DNA of 64,000 bases, from positions 38,391,885 through 38,455,884 of the forward strand of contig NC_045128.1 of NCBI RefSeq assembly GCF_007655135.1, written 5' to 3'. The position numbers and the translations under genes are program-made. Shown here piece by piece: positions 11,400 through 23,397 of this stretch; the first letter of the stretch is position 1, and each line of letters begins with the position of its first letter. The stretch comes from Punica granatum (lineage: Eukaryota; Streptophyta; Magnoliopsida; Myrtales; Lythraceae). The notes under the pieces are model-generated. The model was not told the DNA's origin, did no database searches, and worked only from the letters and a program-made list of their open reading frames with translations.

Positions 11400-14300
11400 T
11401 AATTAATTAAATTTTTAAAGGTGGGATCTACCGAAAAAATAAAAATAGGAAAATCTACCGATCGAAAAAATTAAGTGGGGATTGAAAGTTAGGAGAAGTA
11501 GAAGAGAGGATAACGGACAAAGGAGGAAGATGGAGTAGGACATACAGGGAAGGAATGTAGTTGGATCACGAACGTTAGATATGTGGGTTGGATGGTAGTT
11601 TGAATTAATCAATTCTCCCTCGTGATAAAAGTGTTCATACATATTCTACACAACAATGGAGTTATATATCTTACATTTGGTCTCCCTAGACTTCTGTTCG
11701 AGTTTCTTTAATCGGATACATTTATGCCACGGTTGAATACTGTAAAATTTCTGCTGATAAAATAGTAAATTCAATCGTCCTATATACCCTTATATTCTTT
11801 TTCTCTAATTTTTTCGATGTGGGTTAACAGTTCTCAACATCCACCCCGATGTGAATCTATAGAACCGATTGGGACCAAATTCATTCCAAAACTCAAACTG
11901 AAAAGTATACATAAGATTTTATTTGTACTTTTTTAATGTGGACTAATTGCTCCCAACACATATTTCACTTACTACTTTATTGAGATTCTCGATATCTATA
12001 AAAGGATTTAATCGTTATACTTATTAGTTTTGGTTATAGGTGCGAGACGGAAAAGGCAATATCAAGTCTCTCGTCTAACCGCATGCCTGTCCAGCCCATG
12101 TAATCACAAGGTAGAGACAATCGGGAGGGGGGGAACACCGAGTGATGCCCGAAGCAACGGTGGTCGCCTAACGTTATAAACTTGGTCATAGCGTAGCACA
12201 TGTTAGGTGATTGACCGATGTGGAAAGTGAGTTAGAAGTCCATGACCACACGTGGGCAATTGGCGAAGTAAAAGGACTTATTACAAAATATTTAATTAAG
12301 CGGGCCACCTCGGGGGAAGATATCGGGTCGGGAATTAAACAAGAAAGCGTCCCATTTCCCATAAATAATAATGGGACTAGTAGCAGACCTGAGGAGAAAA
12401 ACATTAGCTGAGACTAATATATAAAGGTGACAATTGCAAATTGTAATTAAATGTCGAGAATATTTTCCGTTTCGATACAAACCATATTTCGGAAACTCTA
12501 ATAATGAATTAAAAAATACAATTATGAGAAAATATAATTAATTCCTTTACCAAGTGATTATCATTATTATGAATATATGTATTTTCAATTTGTATCAAAC
12601 ATGTTTTCACAAGTGAACCAATTACCATATAATTATATTTTTTTACTTTTTATAAATATTCTCATAATTAATTATTTAATGTCGCGTAAAAATATAAAAA
12701 TATATTTGTTCATTTTCAATTTCTTTAAACTATAAGAATGAAAATATTAATTATAGTATATAATAATTCTTTATTAGTACATTATCAATATTAAATACAT
12801 GTACATATACTTACTCGCTGCAATTATAAAATAAAAGCAAAAAGCGGAGTTACAAAATTTATCTTAAACATTTTTTTAGTTTTTATCATGGCAGAAAAGT
12901 TTTAAGATAATTTATTTGAAGTATGTTCTTGAAAATAAAAATAAATTTGGTTCAATGGTCTTAGAAAATAAAATTAACTAATTACACTAAAATTAATATT
13001 TAATGCGTAATAACGTACCAACACATTTATTATCCAATGAACATTTCTCAAGTGGCACCAACACATCTTCGACCAACAAAATTAGATCAAACCTACAAGG
13101 TTCGAATCAACGGTGCCGACGGGGATTAAAAGTTCAAAGATATGCAAGTTGGACAAATTCTAAATGCGAGGACTACTAGGACGAGTTTGCAACAGTTGAT
13201 AATCTGGTGAAATCCAGAAGCCTCTCGGCCCAATGGGCCTTCCCTTCCGTCATGAGATCCAATCTAGGCCCAAAGAGTCATTACATAATCAAAGGCCTCT
13301 CCACTGAAAATGAATTCTTTTTGGGGTCTAATAAATCATCCACGGGCGAATAATACTTCTGCTCTGTGCATGTCGATACAGCAACAGGTGGTATCCGGGA
13401 CAAGTTTACGTGCATCTCGACCGATTCACCTCCCGAGACACGTAGATCGACTTTCATCAATTATTCTACGTTATATTCTTTGTTGATCTTGCATAAATTG
13501 AATGACCTCATCAGAAAACCAGTCAAAATCTTAGAATATAAACAAATTCATATTTCTTTTTTGGGCTTCGGCCCCATTCAGCCAAAAAAAATTATATTCC
13601 TTTTTTCTTTTCTTTTTTTTGCTTTCTTTATGGGACCCATAACTACAGCATTTATTTTTTACCAAAGATAAAATACACATTCATTTACATATTTGTGAAG
13701 TGGGCATCGAATTCCGCTCTCTCTCTAACAAGGCGTTTGATATATAGGATTCTATGTTGATTCTTATTAAAGTCGATTTAAAATTCCTTAGATTCACATG
13801 ATTTTCATGTTTAGTTCAGTCATGGTAATTCACATTTTCACTCGCATATTTCCACTAACACATTTCAACTTAAATGATATTGCACATTCCCACTTAAATG
13901 ATATTGTAAATTATCACTAAAGGGGTGGAAATATGAATTCTCATCTTGGTATAGTAAAATAAAATACAATAAAGTAAGATTCCTAGTAATGTTAATTGAG
14001 ATAACATATGTGGTAATGCGGATGACTGGCAATTTAATTGGTGGGAATTTATTTCGAGGTAATGTTGATTACTAGTAATTACATTACCGGCAATCCCCAA
14101 ACTTCGCCTAAATAATTTTCGAGACTTGACCCCTAGAGATCAATCATCAAGACTTGACCTGCCCTTGTTTCCACACATGCATATTGTCAAAACCAAAACC
14201 CGTTTTCAAACATATTTTTCTCAATCTGCCGAAAAAAAAAAACTTATTTTTCTCAATGATTATTTGGGATGCAATAAACATTATCGTATGGAAGCACATA

Positions 14301-16110
14301 GTCAATCCAGCAATAAAAGGAAGCACATTAGTCAAATACGCAGAGATCATGCGGGTGGCCTCAATTTTTTTTTTCCCCTCATCCTTCTTCATTTTCATTC
14401 TATTCCATTCCATTAGTCGACGTTACTGCAATTGCTATTGTTACTTCTAGTGGCTAGTCTTGTGAAGTAGACCAGTCAATACCTTGATGTGATAAAGTCC
14501 GTAGATAACATATCCAAGGATGGACTTAAGATTTGCAGTAAAGAGCGAGGTCCTTAAGAGCGCGAATAAGAAGACATTCTTTTCAAATTGAAGGGGAAAA
14601 TACAACGAATTTCATAAAAAATTAAAGGATAATATATAAATTTTCTTTAAACATCAAAATAATATGGAGAAATAGTTGTTTCCCTCGATGCATTCCTGAA
14701 TTCTAATCACATGTCAAGCCAAAACATATGTATTCCTCATCAAAACTTACAAGGTTCGCGCTTCACGTCTTTGATAAAATTAGACTTTTCTTTTGGGTAA
14801 TGGAATCAACATACCTGAATGTTGAGGTTTTAGAAAATTCTCTACAACTTCAACCCCAAAAATTTGAGAAACTCTATTAGAAGGGCATAGAATAGCTGCA
14901 TAGTATATACCTTTAAAAAAAAAATTGTAATGATACATACCATTACATCACATTACGCAAAAATTTGGCAGCTGCCTGCCTTCCAACACTGCACCATAAT
15001 TAATTGCTAGAATCAGAAGCTGCGGTCTTGCTCTGGAGTTGCCTAATTTGATTGACCAATATCATGTGCTTATTAGAAAAGGAAAATGGACAAGTTATCC
15101 CCCAATTCTTTTTTTTTTCCGGTAGAATTATCATCTAGTCAATTGTTTATTATTTTCATCATAAGTATTAAACATGTATTTCCTCTCGTGGACCATGGAG
15201 ATCATATGAAATCAGGCCTGACGTCTTATATTGATAGCTTTAGCAACCCATATATACACATAGGCCTAAACTAATATGTATCTCAAAATTGTAATAATCT
15301 ATCACCGAAAAAAAAATAGTAGCAACCTTGGTTTATATTTGGACAAGGTTATAATAATGTGACAATCTCTCCAGTTGGCATTTTAAGTCGTCCAAGCCGG
15401 CTATTTTATGTGAATTTGAAAACTGTGACCAGCTAACTATTAGAATGTGTACATGGGCAAGCTGGGCTCTCAGTAGGTGAACATTGTTTATAATGTAGAG
15501 GTTCAAAATGAAACTAACTGGAAGCATCCCGTGGACATAATTAAGCCGATAACTTTATGGGGATCAGTTTCAACCAATAGAATATGAGAAATTCTTGTGG
15601 TTTTATCAGAGAAGGGGTTGAGAACTGCATAGACCTGATACCTTCTTTCCTGAAAATAATATTATGACCAACTAAGAAAAGCGATTAAGTTCGTCTAAAA
15701 ATTAATCTGAATGATTATCTCAATTGTTTAATTTATACCTCAATTTTCATATGGATTAGATAAATTTAATTGGATCTCCTCCTTTTTCTTCCCACTCCGC
15801 TCTGAAGAGCAACTAAGATCAGTTTAGTTCCGTTTTCATGATCCAATTAGACGTGTATACTGAATCCTCATATAAACCTAAAGCTAAAAAAAACCTCAAC
15901 GGTAGCGGAAATATTGAACAAACTAGGTTTCCATTTTGATATATAACACATTTCATCACCAAACAGCATGCACAAAGCAGCCAGCTAAACACATCAAATG
16001 ATATTTTTCTTTCATTCGCTCCATTTCATCAACCTATCAGACTAAATCTTGACAAGATCCTATGGTTTCTGATCGACAATCAGTTTTCTTAACTGAAAAA
16101 TCGATCTTCG
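11400..16110. other. Long gene-poor AT-rich stretch
   Basis: No gene recognised in 4.7 kb on either strand. Open frames are short and lack family resemblance. A possible MITE-like segment lies between about 13730 and 14110 (GGCGTTTG near its left end and CAAACTTCGCC at its right end), but no target duplication was found. Confidence 0.4.
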
Positions 16111-16572
16111 TTAGTAAAACATGGCGTTTCTCCTGCCAACAGCTTGGCTTCTGCTCCTAGGGTACAGTGACTCCGCCCTCGGAGGAACTTCCTCGAACTT
16201 GCAAGGCGTCTCCTCATCGATCCTCCCGATCTTCCCTATCCCAACACTGTAACTCCTCATCCCTCCCATGCCAGTCACACCACTAGGGGGTCCCGTTACT
16301 CCCATCGCCTGCTGCCTCTCGGCGTTCCTCTTGGAGACTGACCGGAGAAGCTCCCGGTAATCCTCATCATCATCCTCATTCCTCTTGGAGAAGCTCCTTG
16401 GCACGGTCGGGACCTGAGCCGCCCCAGGCCCGCTAACTCCTCCCCCTTGGCTCACCCGGCCGGCAAAGTCTTCCATGCCCTTCATATAAAAGTTCTTGGC
16501 TTTGCACATGATCCTAAAGGGCGCCAAGATCACATGCTTGAACTTGTTCTGCCTTCTCACCTTGCCTCCCAT
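16111..16572 (-). CDS. Small basic plant protein of unknown function
   Basis: Intronless 153-codon frame from ATG 16572. The N-terminus is basic (MGGKVRRQNKFKHVILAPF) and leads into a MCKAKNFYMKGMEDFAGRV segment. A Gly/Pro-rich spacer follows, then PRSFSKR, the acidic-to-basic DDDEDYRELLRSVSKRN motif (about residues 67-82), and a C-terminus rich in Arg and Ser (PRSRSQAVGRR). I recognise the arrangement (basic start, KARDFYV-like segment, PRSFS, DDEDFRELxR) as that of a land-plant protein family without known function. The even reading frame, GC-richer composition than its surroundings and a TATA motif upstream support a real gene. No signal peptide, membrane segment or enzyme motif is seen. 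Confidence 0.8.
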   Translation of the reverse strand: MGGKVRRQNKFKHVILAPFRIMCKAKNFYMKGMEDFAGRVSQGGGVSGPGAAQVPTVPRSFSKRNEDDDEDYRELLRSVSKRNAERQQAMGVTGPPSGVTGMGGMRSYSVGIGKIGRIDEETPCKFEEVPPRAESLYPRSRSQAVGRRNAMFY

Positions 16573-16725
16573 TTCGAGATCACCGAAAAGTTAAGATAGC
16601 GCTCCAAACACGGGCAACCGAAAGAATTAATCAGACGTAAACCGGATGGGAATATGAGTGATGGTTTAGCAACTGAGGTTCTCTTAGTTTTTTGGCTGTG
16701 GATATCTCTGCCGCCCATGGCTATG

Positions 16726-16736
16726 TATATATATAT
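16726..16736 (-). promoter_or_regulatory. Possible TATA box of the small basic protein gene
   Basis: An alternating TATATATATAT run about 155 bases upstream of the start codon at 16572, a plausible distance if the 5' leader is about 120 bases. Confidence 0.35.
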
Positions 16737-17107
16737 GGATGAGTGAGGGGTTGAAAGGCTTTGCTTCCAAGAAGCACCAATGATGAAATGTTTGACGAGA
16801 AATATATTAATTAATGTCTGGTCTCAGGGGACGAAATTGGCAAATTTTTGGAGGTAGGGAGGTGCGTGTGGACTTTTTCAAACACAGTGTTCTAATGAAC
16901 GAAGGGTGTTGGTATGTCCGCATGATTGGTGGACCGATTGCTTGAATATTTAATGCAGGAGTTTGCAGGCAAAATTGACTAGGAAAATGGATAATTCAAG
17001 GACCTGATTCGAAAAGTGGAAGGACGGATATGCCCTTTTGGATGTTGTGGAGGGAAAGACCATCCATTATGTTTGGATGTCGTATGTAGGGTCTAATATG
17101 CCTATAA

Positions 17108-17294
17108 GAACTAACGTGGGTTTATTCAAATAATTTAACGCTTATTTCTTTTAAATATAATATTTGATTTAAGTTTTATGAATGGAAAAACTCAAATTAA
17201 GAGAGTTTTGCCTCTTATATAGCTAACCTAACTCGGACTGAATTAGTCGAATCCATTAAATTTCCGAATATCAGAATGTTGCATCGAAAAAAAG
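17108..17294 (+). repeat. Dispersed A-tailed repeat, copy 3
   Basis: Third and most diverged copy of the repeat at 2369-2554 and 4952-5134, same strand, with the conserved GTTTTATGAATGGA and ACTCGGACTGAATTAGTCG segments and an A-rich end. Confidence 0.45.
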
Positions 17295-19954
17295 AAATGT
17301 ATATCCTAAGAGCTCATGGGTAGGTCCACTTTAGCAAATCCATATGTGTCTAAGCCCATTGAAGGGAGCTCTGACGTCAGGTGGCCGGCCCAATTGCTTG
17401 GAGCCCAACCCATGGACCAGCTCGACTTTCTTCTCTGAAGCCCAAACGGGCCCGTTCTTTCCCTATCGATGATCATGTATCCCGATCCGCAAAGTCGACC
17501 AGCTGCAGGACGAAAACATGTTGAAATAAATGGATATTGATTCGCCATGTGAAGCTTCTCGACATTTTCTCTCGTCCGTAAGTGATCACGATTCACACAT
17601 TAGGCTGCTGTTGTACAGTTGTAGTACCACACTTTGTTAGCTTTTCTTCTTTAGAAGCATTGACAACCCTTCGCTTATGGGTTTTTGCCAATCGACGTAA
17701 GTGTCGGGTACTCTTGCGATGCTAAAATAACTACAGTGAAAGTCGAAAAAACGGTCCTCGAACACCCCCTTTTTCTCTAGCTTCACTAGTTCTGCCTGCC
17801 ATGCATTTTTTTTCATACATATTAGGAATTAAAAAGAAATCGGAATTCTCTTTTAGAAAAAAAAATGACAATGTGAAAGGTGTATGTAGGCACCCTATCA
17901 TTTCAACTCCTATCCAAATTGTTTGATAGGAATAAGGAACTTATTTCATTGGTTATTTTGGATTTGGAGCATATTTTCTTCAACAACGTGGGCACAGGGC
18001 TGACTTGAAGCGCCTGAAAGGAGCGAATGATAGATGAGAACGATGGAAGAAATTAAAAAAAAAAAAAAAAAAAAAATTTATCATCCATATCAAGTTATCG
18101 ACTTCGAATTCTTTAACAGATGGAATGAGTTATGAATAATGAAATATATACTCACGTCACTTGGTTTTCAAAATTAAGATGATTCTATCGGATACTTCAG
18201 TGAAATTTAAATATACGAGTTAAATTAGCATGAAGTCATGATGCTTTTTAATCATTTGCCTGGTAATACGAAAGAGATGCCTAACGAAGGCAACTGCGAA
18301 TTGATTCTGCCATCACTGGTGATGTCAAAATAGAGACAAAATGTTCCTACGAACCGACAAAAAATGATTGAATAATTGGAGATTCGGTTTCACATATACT
18401 CCTTTCTTTAGCTGAATAGATAACAAATTTGGTTTCATACTTCTTTTGGGTTCCTATCATGTTATCTTTTTCAATTGTTTATGGACTGCCTTATTTTATT
18501 CAGAATCTCTACAAAATGAACATATTTCCGATTAGGACTTTATCTAAAATATATCGGCCTACGTAATTTCAAACCATAATCACACGAAGATCACAGATCT
18601 TTGCTCCCCCGTCAACCTCTGTGTTTGGTGCATTGCCATTTAATATTTACTAACTAATAATCTAAATTCACATTAAGATAGATTCTCGTTTTTAAAATTA
18701 CTAGCAATATTCATTATACCATGTTTGGTAAAAAAAAAAAATTGGTATTATATATTATTACCGTATTTCAACCAAACATGATAATTTAGTGGGCTCAGAA
18801 AATTTAAAATCAAACTTCCAGTAATCTACATGGAATATCTTATATTAAATGCCTTAGGAAAATCTTTTATAATCTGGCTTATTACATCATCATGTATTCT
18901 CTGTAGTAAAATTGTGTGAGACATTACTATAATAATTCCATAAATGAAACATTAAATATTATTTTATGTCTCAACAAGTGTATTTTTTGAAATTCAAATT
19001 CGTGCACTCCTTCTAGATTGTTGGTATCACCGTGTGTTTTCTAAAGTCACAGGAATAATTTCTTGCGTTCTCGGATGGATATGTATTTCAAATTGAATCG
19101 ATTCAATCCAGTCACATTTTCAATTAATCTCCAACTGCTTTCAAATCTCCTCCTTGCCCACCAGACAAAACCCCACCATTAATGGCTTGGCTATACGTTC
19201 TCTATCTCCAAAACCTTAATAAATTTTTCTTTGACTTTTTGTTCCATCTGCAACTCTTTTCCACCCTCATTCAGTAACCCATTTTTCCTAGGCCGTACAT
19301 ATGTATTTTTCTCTATTTCAATTTGAACCCATTTTTATATTATAGTTTGAAATTAATCTCACCATCGAAATTGGAAGATGCGAAAGCATGCTTTGAATAT
19401 AGAAAATAAAATACAGTGTCGTACATGCAGAGAGAGAGAGAGAGAGAGCCATGGATGATGGAAGTCTTTCCTTGCCACGAGTTTGAATTAAAATCGAAAA
19501 TGAGTTAACAAAATTTCATAATAATTAACGAAAAGAAACATATCTAAGGTCAGACACCTATGGGACTCTCCACTGTGAATGGTAAATCACAATCAAAGTC
19601 GAACAAAGAGCCTTATTTAATTTGTCGGCGTACTTTTATTGATTCGGCATCTCATATATACAATGTCTATAAGATAACCCGTTTGGCTGAAATTTTTCAT
19701 GATGAACATATCCAACTGAAGTTTCTCAATTCTTTCAGCTGAAATCATCAGATGCACATATTCGCAACACAAACAAGCACACCTTTACATAGCTTTCTTC
19801 GAATATATATTTGCGAGAATTTACATTCCCATCACGATCGATGTCGATGCTGCGATGAAAAAAGCGGGCATGTATATGCAAAATCTACCCTAACAAGAAG
19901 AGAAAAGCAAGAGAGACCAGTGCAAGAAAGGCGAACTGGATGGTAAGTGGATGA
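17295..19954. other. Gene-poor stretch
   Basis: No gene recognised. Holds a 22-base A run near 18055-18076 and an (AG)n microsatellite near 19431-19448. Confidence 0.4.
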
Positions 19955-20164
19955 TCAAGAGAGGCTATGCTTGCCGGGTTGGTCGGCGGCCTTGAGGGTC
20001 TTGTCGATGAGCTTGCGGGCCTTGCGGCTGCGGATCTCCACCTTCACGCTCGAGCTTTTGGCCATCTTAACGTACGGCTTACTGCCGCTCTTGGTCTTCT
20101 TCTTCAACGCCCTCACCTTTGACTTTATCGACTCCACCAAGCTCTCAATCGCTGGATTCGCCAT
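19955..20164 (-). CDS. Small Lys/Ser-rich plant protein, 69 aa
   Basis: The frame from ATG 20164 gives MANPAIESLVESIKSKVRAL followed by a Lys-rich run, then PYVKMAKSSSVKVEIRSRKARKLIDKTLK and a short polar tail. The frame is open further upstream to 20224, but that part is an Ile/Asp dipeptide run from a repetitive GAT/ATC stretch and is probably leader; ATG 20164 is preferred. The composition is markedly more GC-rich than the flanks and the C-terminal half looks constrained (SVKVEIRSRKARKLIDKTL). I take it to be a conserved plant small protein but cannot name the family. No signal peptide or membrane segment. Highly basic, so nuclear or nucleic-acid association is possible but unproven. Confidence 0.7.
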   Translation of the reverse strand: MANPAIESLVESIKSKVRALKKKTKSGSKPYVKMAKSSSVKVEIRSRKARKLIDKTLKAADQPGKHSLS

Positions 20165-23100
20165 TGAAGACTGCGTCTTGGTATCGATATCGATCCCGAT
20201 CCCGATCTCAATATCAAGTGTCAATAGATATTGTCAATCTAGTGCTGGTGGGGCGGCGTCCCATATGGGAGTTCTTAGGGGCTGACTAGTTTTACCGAGA
20301 GACATAACCTCACTTCTGCACTTTCTCAGTTTCAGTGACTCTTTTTAAATAAGGTATTCATCGATAATAACCCCCGGAGTTTGGGCAAAATTACGACTCC
20401 ACCACCAGCGAAACGCATACTTTTTTTTCCGTTGACTATGAGCAGTTTGGACCTATCCTTTCCTGGATACTGCATCATGCCACATTATCGCCAAGAAGTT
20501 GACATTTTTTTATTTTTATTTTTTATAATTTTCGATAACCACGTCACGTGTTCAATTTTCGCTTAGGTATTGATTTGATTTTGACCACGAAATTTCTAGT
20601 GAGCATCAAACACTCATATACAAAAGGTCAAATCCGCCCATACGAAACTCTGTTTGTCAACCCGATCATAACTCGTAGATAAATGCATTGGTCCTATGAA
20701 TGGGTCATCTCCGTGAGTAGTGTAAATCGTGCAAGAGGTTGAGGGCTCTTTGGTAATTAGACAGCTGAAAATTGGATTGGCCGGTGCGAGTCATGCTCTC
20801 AGTTCTCTCTTGACCGGAGTTTCATCAACTTATTGTTACTCGGGCTGACTAGTCATTAATTAATTAATTAATTAAATTCTCATTTTTGTACATATATAAC
20901 TTGTGTTCAAAATCAAATTATTTTAAATTAATTAATTAGTTAATTATTTCCAGATTGCTGGAATTGTCAGATGTGTGGGTTGCCCTTCAGTTAAGTTTGG
21001 AGCATGTGGGACGCGCCACATAATTAATTATGAGCAAAATATGAAGCATACGAGTGTTAGATTTACATTTTTTTTTCCATGGAAACATTCAATGCTGGAT
21101 TTGCCCATACAGATTGCATTTTAAATGCTGAAGAGGTGCGTCCCTGCATATGCGGGGTCGTTTTTATGATACTCGGGCCGTAATGGCATTGTCTCTGTCA
21201 TTTTTTAATCAGCACGCAGTCGTTGCTCTTCCGCAGGTGCAATAATCTCCAACCCGAAATCTTGGTTTTAATTAAGGACTACATGAGTTTATTGACAGGG
21301 GAGTAGCCGTGTGGATGCGAAACAAGAAAAGTACGCAGGACTTCAATGTGCGTAATCGTCTTCTGCCGTCCCTTTCCCTTTCCCTCCGGTCCGAGTAGGC
21401 CATTTAGAGCGTTATTTATTCTCACACGACATTCAGCTGATGGATCTTCGATGAGTTCACATGACGGTAATTTTTCTGTCTGCGTGCATTCTTCCGGGTG
21501 ATGCAAACAAACCCTTGCATGGATTGATTTGATGCCCAATTCCACACTACTCTATTCTGGTAGTCACACGAAATCAAGCCTAATTAAGTTTGGCTCATAG
21601 ATCTTTCTTCACAATAAATCGATAAGTTCGGCGTGTACGATTCTGTTTATTTATGTGGCAGGCAGGTTTGTGTATCAGGAGGACATCGATTTTTCATTTC
21701 TTCAGAGTCCCATGGAAGTCTATAACCCCTCAGACCGTGAGAACAACTTATTCGAACATTAGATGAGAAACGGCTCAAGTAGTTCACCCGCTTTGGGATG
21801 TCCGATCCCAACTTCAGGAAATCAATGAATCAGCAATATTCCTAAAGGCGAAGGCGTCAGTACATTTAAGTCGAGGTTTGGAACAGTCATCGAGCCTAAG
21901 CTGCTTCATCGCACCGAAAATACTCAATAGATATGGAATTGTGCCAGTCGAAGTGAACCCAATCAGTTAGCATCAATGGCGAAAGCAGCATTTACACTCA
22001 CGGCATGAATGGCAAAACCTAACTTTGACCCGTTTGTTTAGCCACGTGTAACTGCTTGCGACTTCCCTTCAATCACCAAATTTCATACCGTACACACGTC
22101 TAACTACTTCTCGAGACATGTGCAGTCCCGTAATCCCTACAGTGAAGTTTATGGTGAGATTATCCCGTACGTAGTCGACTTTCTCATGGTCCAACAAGTT
22201 GACTATCAGGACCTTCTCTAACCTAACAGGTTATATTACGAACAACATCAAATTTTCTAAGCCAGAAGAAGGAAAAATGACAAAATTGGAGTCTATTTTC
22301 CTCCGAGGAACAAAGCAACAGCCCACCGCAGAAAATTCTGCTTTGACATTTGCACCTAAAAGTCAACACAAACACGCATGAGAGATTGTTCGTGTTGTTT
22401 CCGTTCCATTCCATAAGATTAGTGCTGCGAGGCCGTTAAATAATCTCAGACACGGGTGAGGTCGATGTGAAAGCACGGATAATATGTCGAATGATGAGAG
22501 GGGATTGTACTCAGTAGAGGAACTTGCATCAGTATCGAACAGTAGAAGTAGAGAATGCATACCGGAGTCGGTTATGCGGAAGGAGGCAAAGCCAAGTTCA
22601 TCAACGAAACCGGACAGCTGCAAAGTTCACACAGAAGATTCAGAGACAAAGACTATCAGAATCCGTATGCCAAAGCTGACTAATGAAGTCGGTGAAAGAG
22701 ATGACTCCATATAGATTCTTATCATCATTATATATACATTGCTAATGATAGACTTCAAAGACTGTTGGGTGTTGAAAAGAATTCCAGCAAAAGAAAAGGA
22801 CGTGTGAAGTCGTACTTTGAGTGGAATACTGATGCCACTTTTGACAAAATGGCAATAAGGCAAAATGGGACTGCAATAAAATGACTACTGTCTGTTCTGT
22901 GATGGTTTCATTACATGATGCTTTCGTCCAACCGTGGCCTGATATCTTTTGGTTCTTCCAAGCTTAGAGAAATGCGTTGGACCCTATTTGACCTTTACAT
23001 AAGAAAGTTGCCGAGTGAAGGAAGGTATTCATCTAGCAGGTCTACTATGGTGCAAAATCAATCATCATGGCCACAGATATTGACGATTTCACAGCTCCCA

Positions 23101-23397
23101 TGTCAATATTGGCACTTCAAAGTATCAGCAAGCTCTACCCACCAGCATAGTAGTCATGTTAATATGTTTCACTTTATGATAAGATATATATAAACAACAT
23201 TCCATGATTGCCGTTTAATGTCCAACCTTTTTGCAATGAAACATGCGTACTGTGAAGATGTTACTGCTCAATGCAAACATTCAGCCAAACATGGGAAGGC
23301 AATCAAAGGCACTTCCACCATTCTAAGCAGGCAATTTTTGTAAGTGTTGAAAACTGACAGTTATTCTCCTCTACCTGACAAAGCAATCAAGCCAAAG
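20165..23397. other. Gene-poor stretch
   Basis: No supported gene. Short open frames (for example 21279-21545 minus, 22484-22714 plus) show no recognisable domain. A TAATTAATTAATTAATTAA run lies at about 20854-20876. Confidence 0.35.

Noticed and set aside
17306..17596. 96-codon minus-strand frame
   Set aside because: No recognisable domain and no supporting signals; probably chance.
20165..20224. Upstream extension of the small Lys-rich protein
   Set aside because: Encodes an Ile/Asp/Gly run from simple-sequence DNA; the conserved-looking part begins at ATG 20164.
22363..22714. Overlapping frames on both strands near 22.5 kb
   Set aside because: Neither resembles a known protein; no consistent splice structure found.
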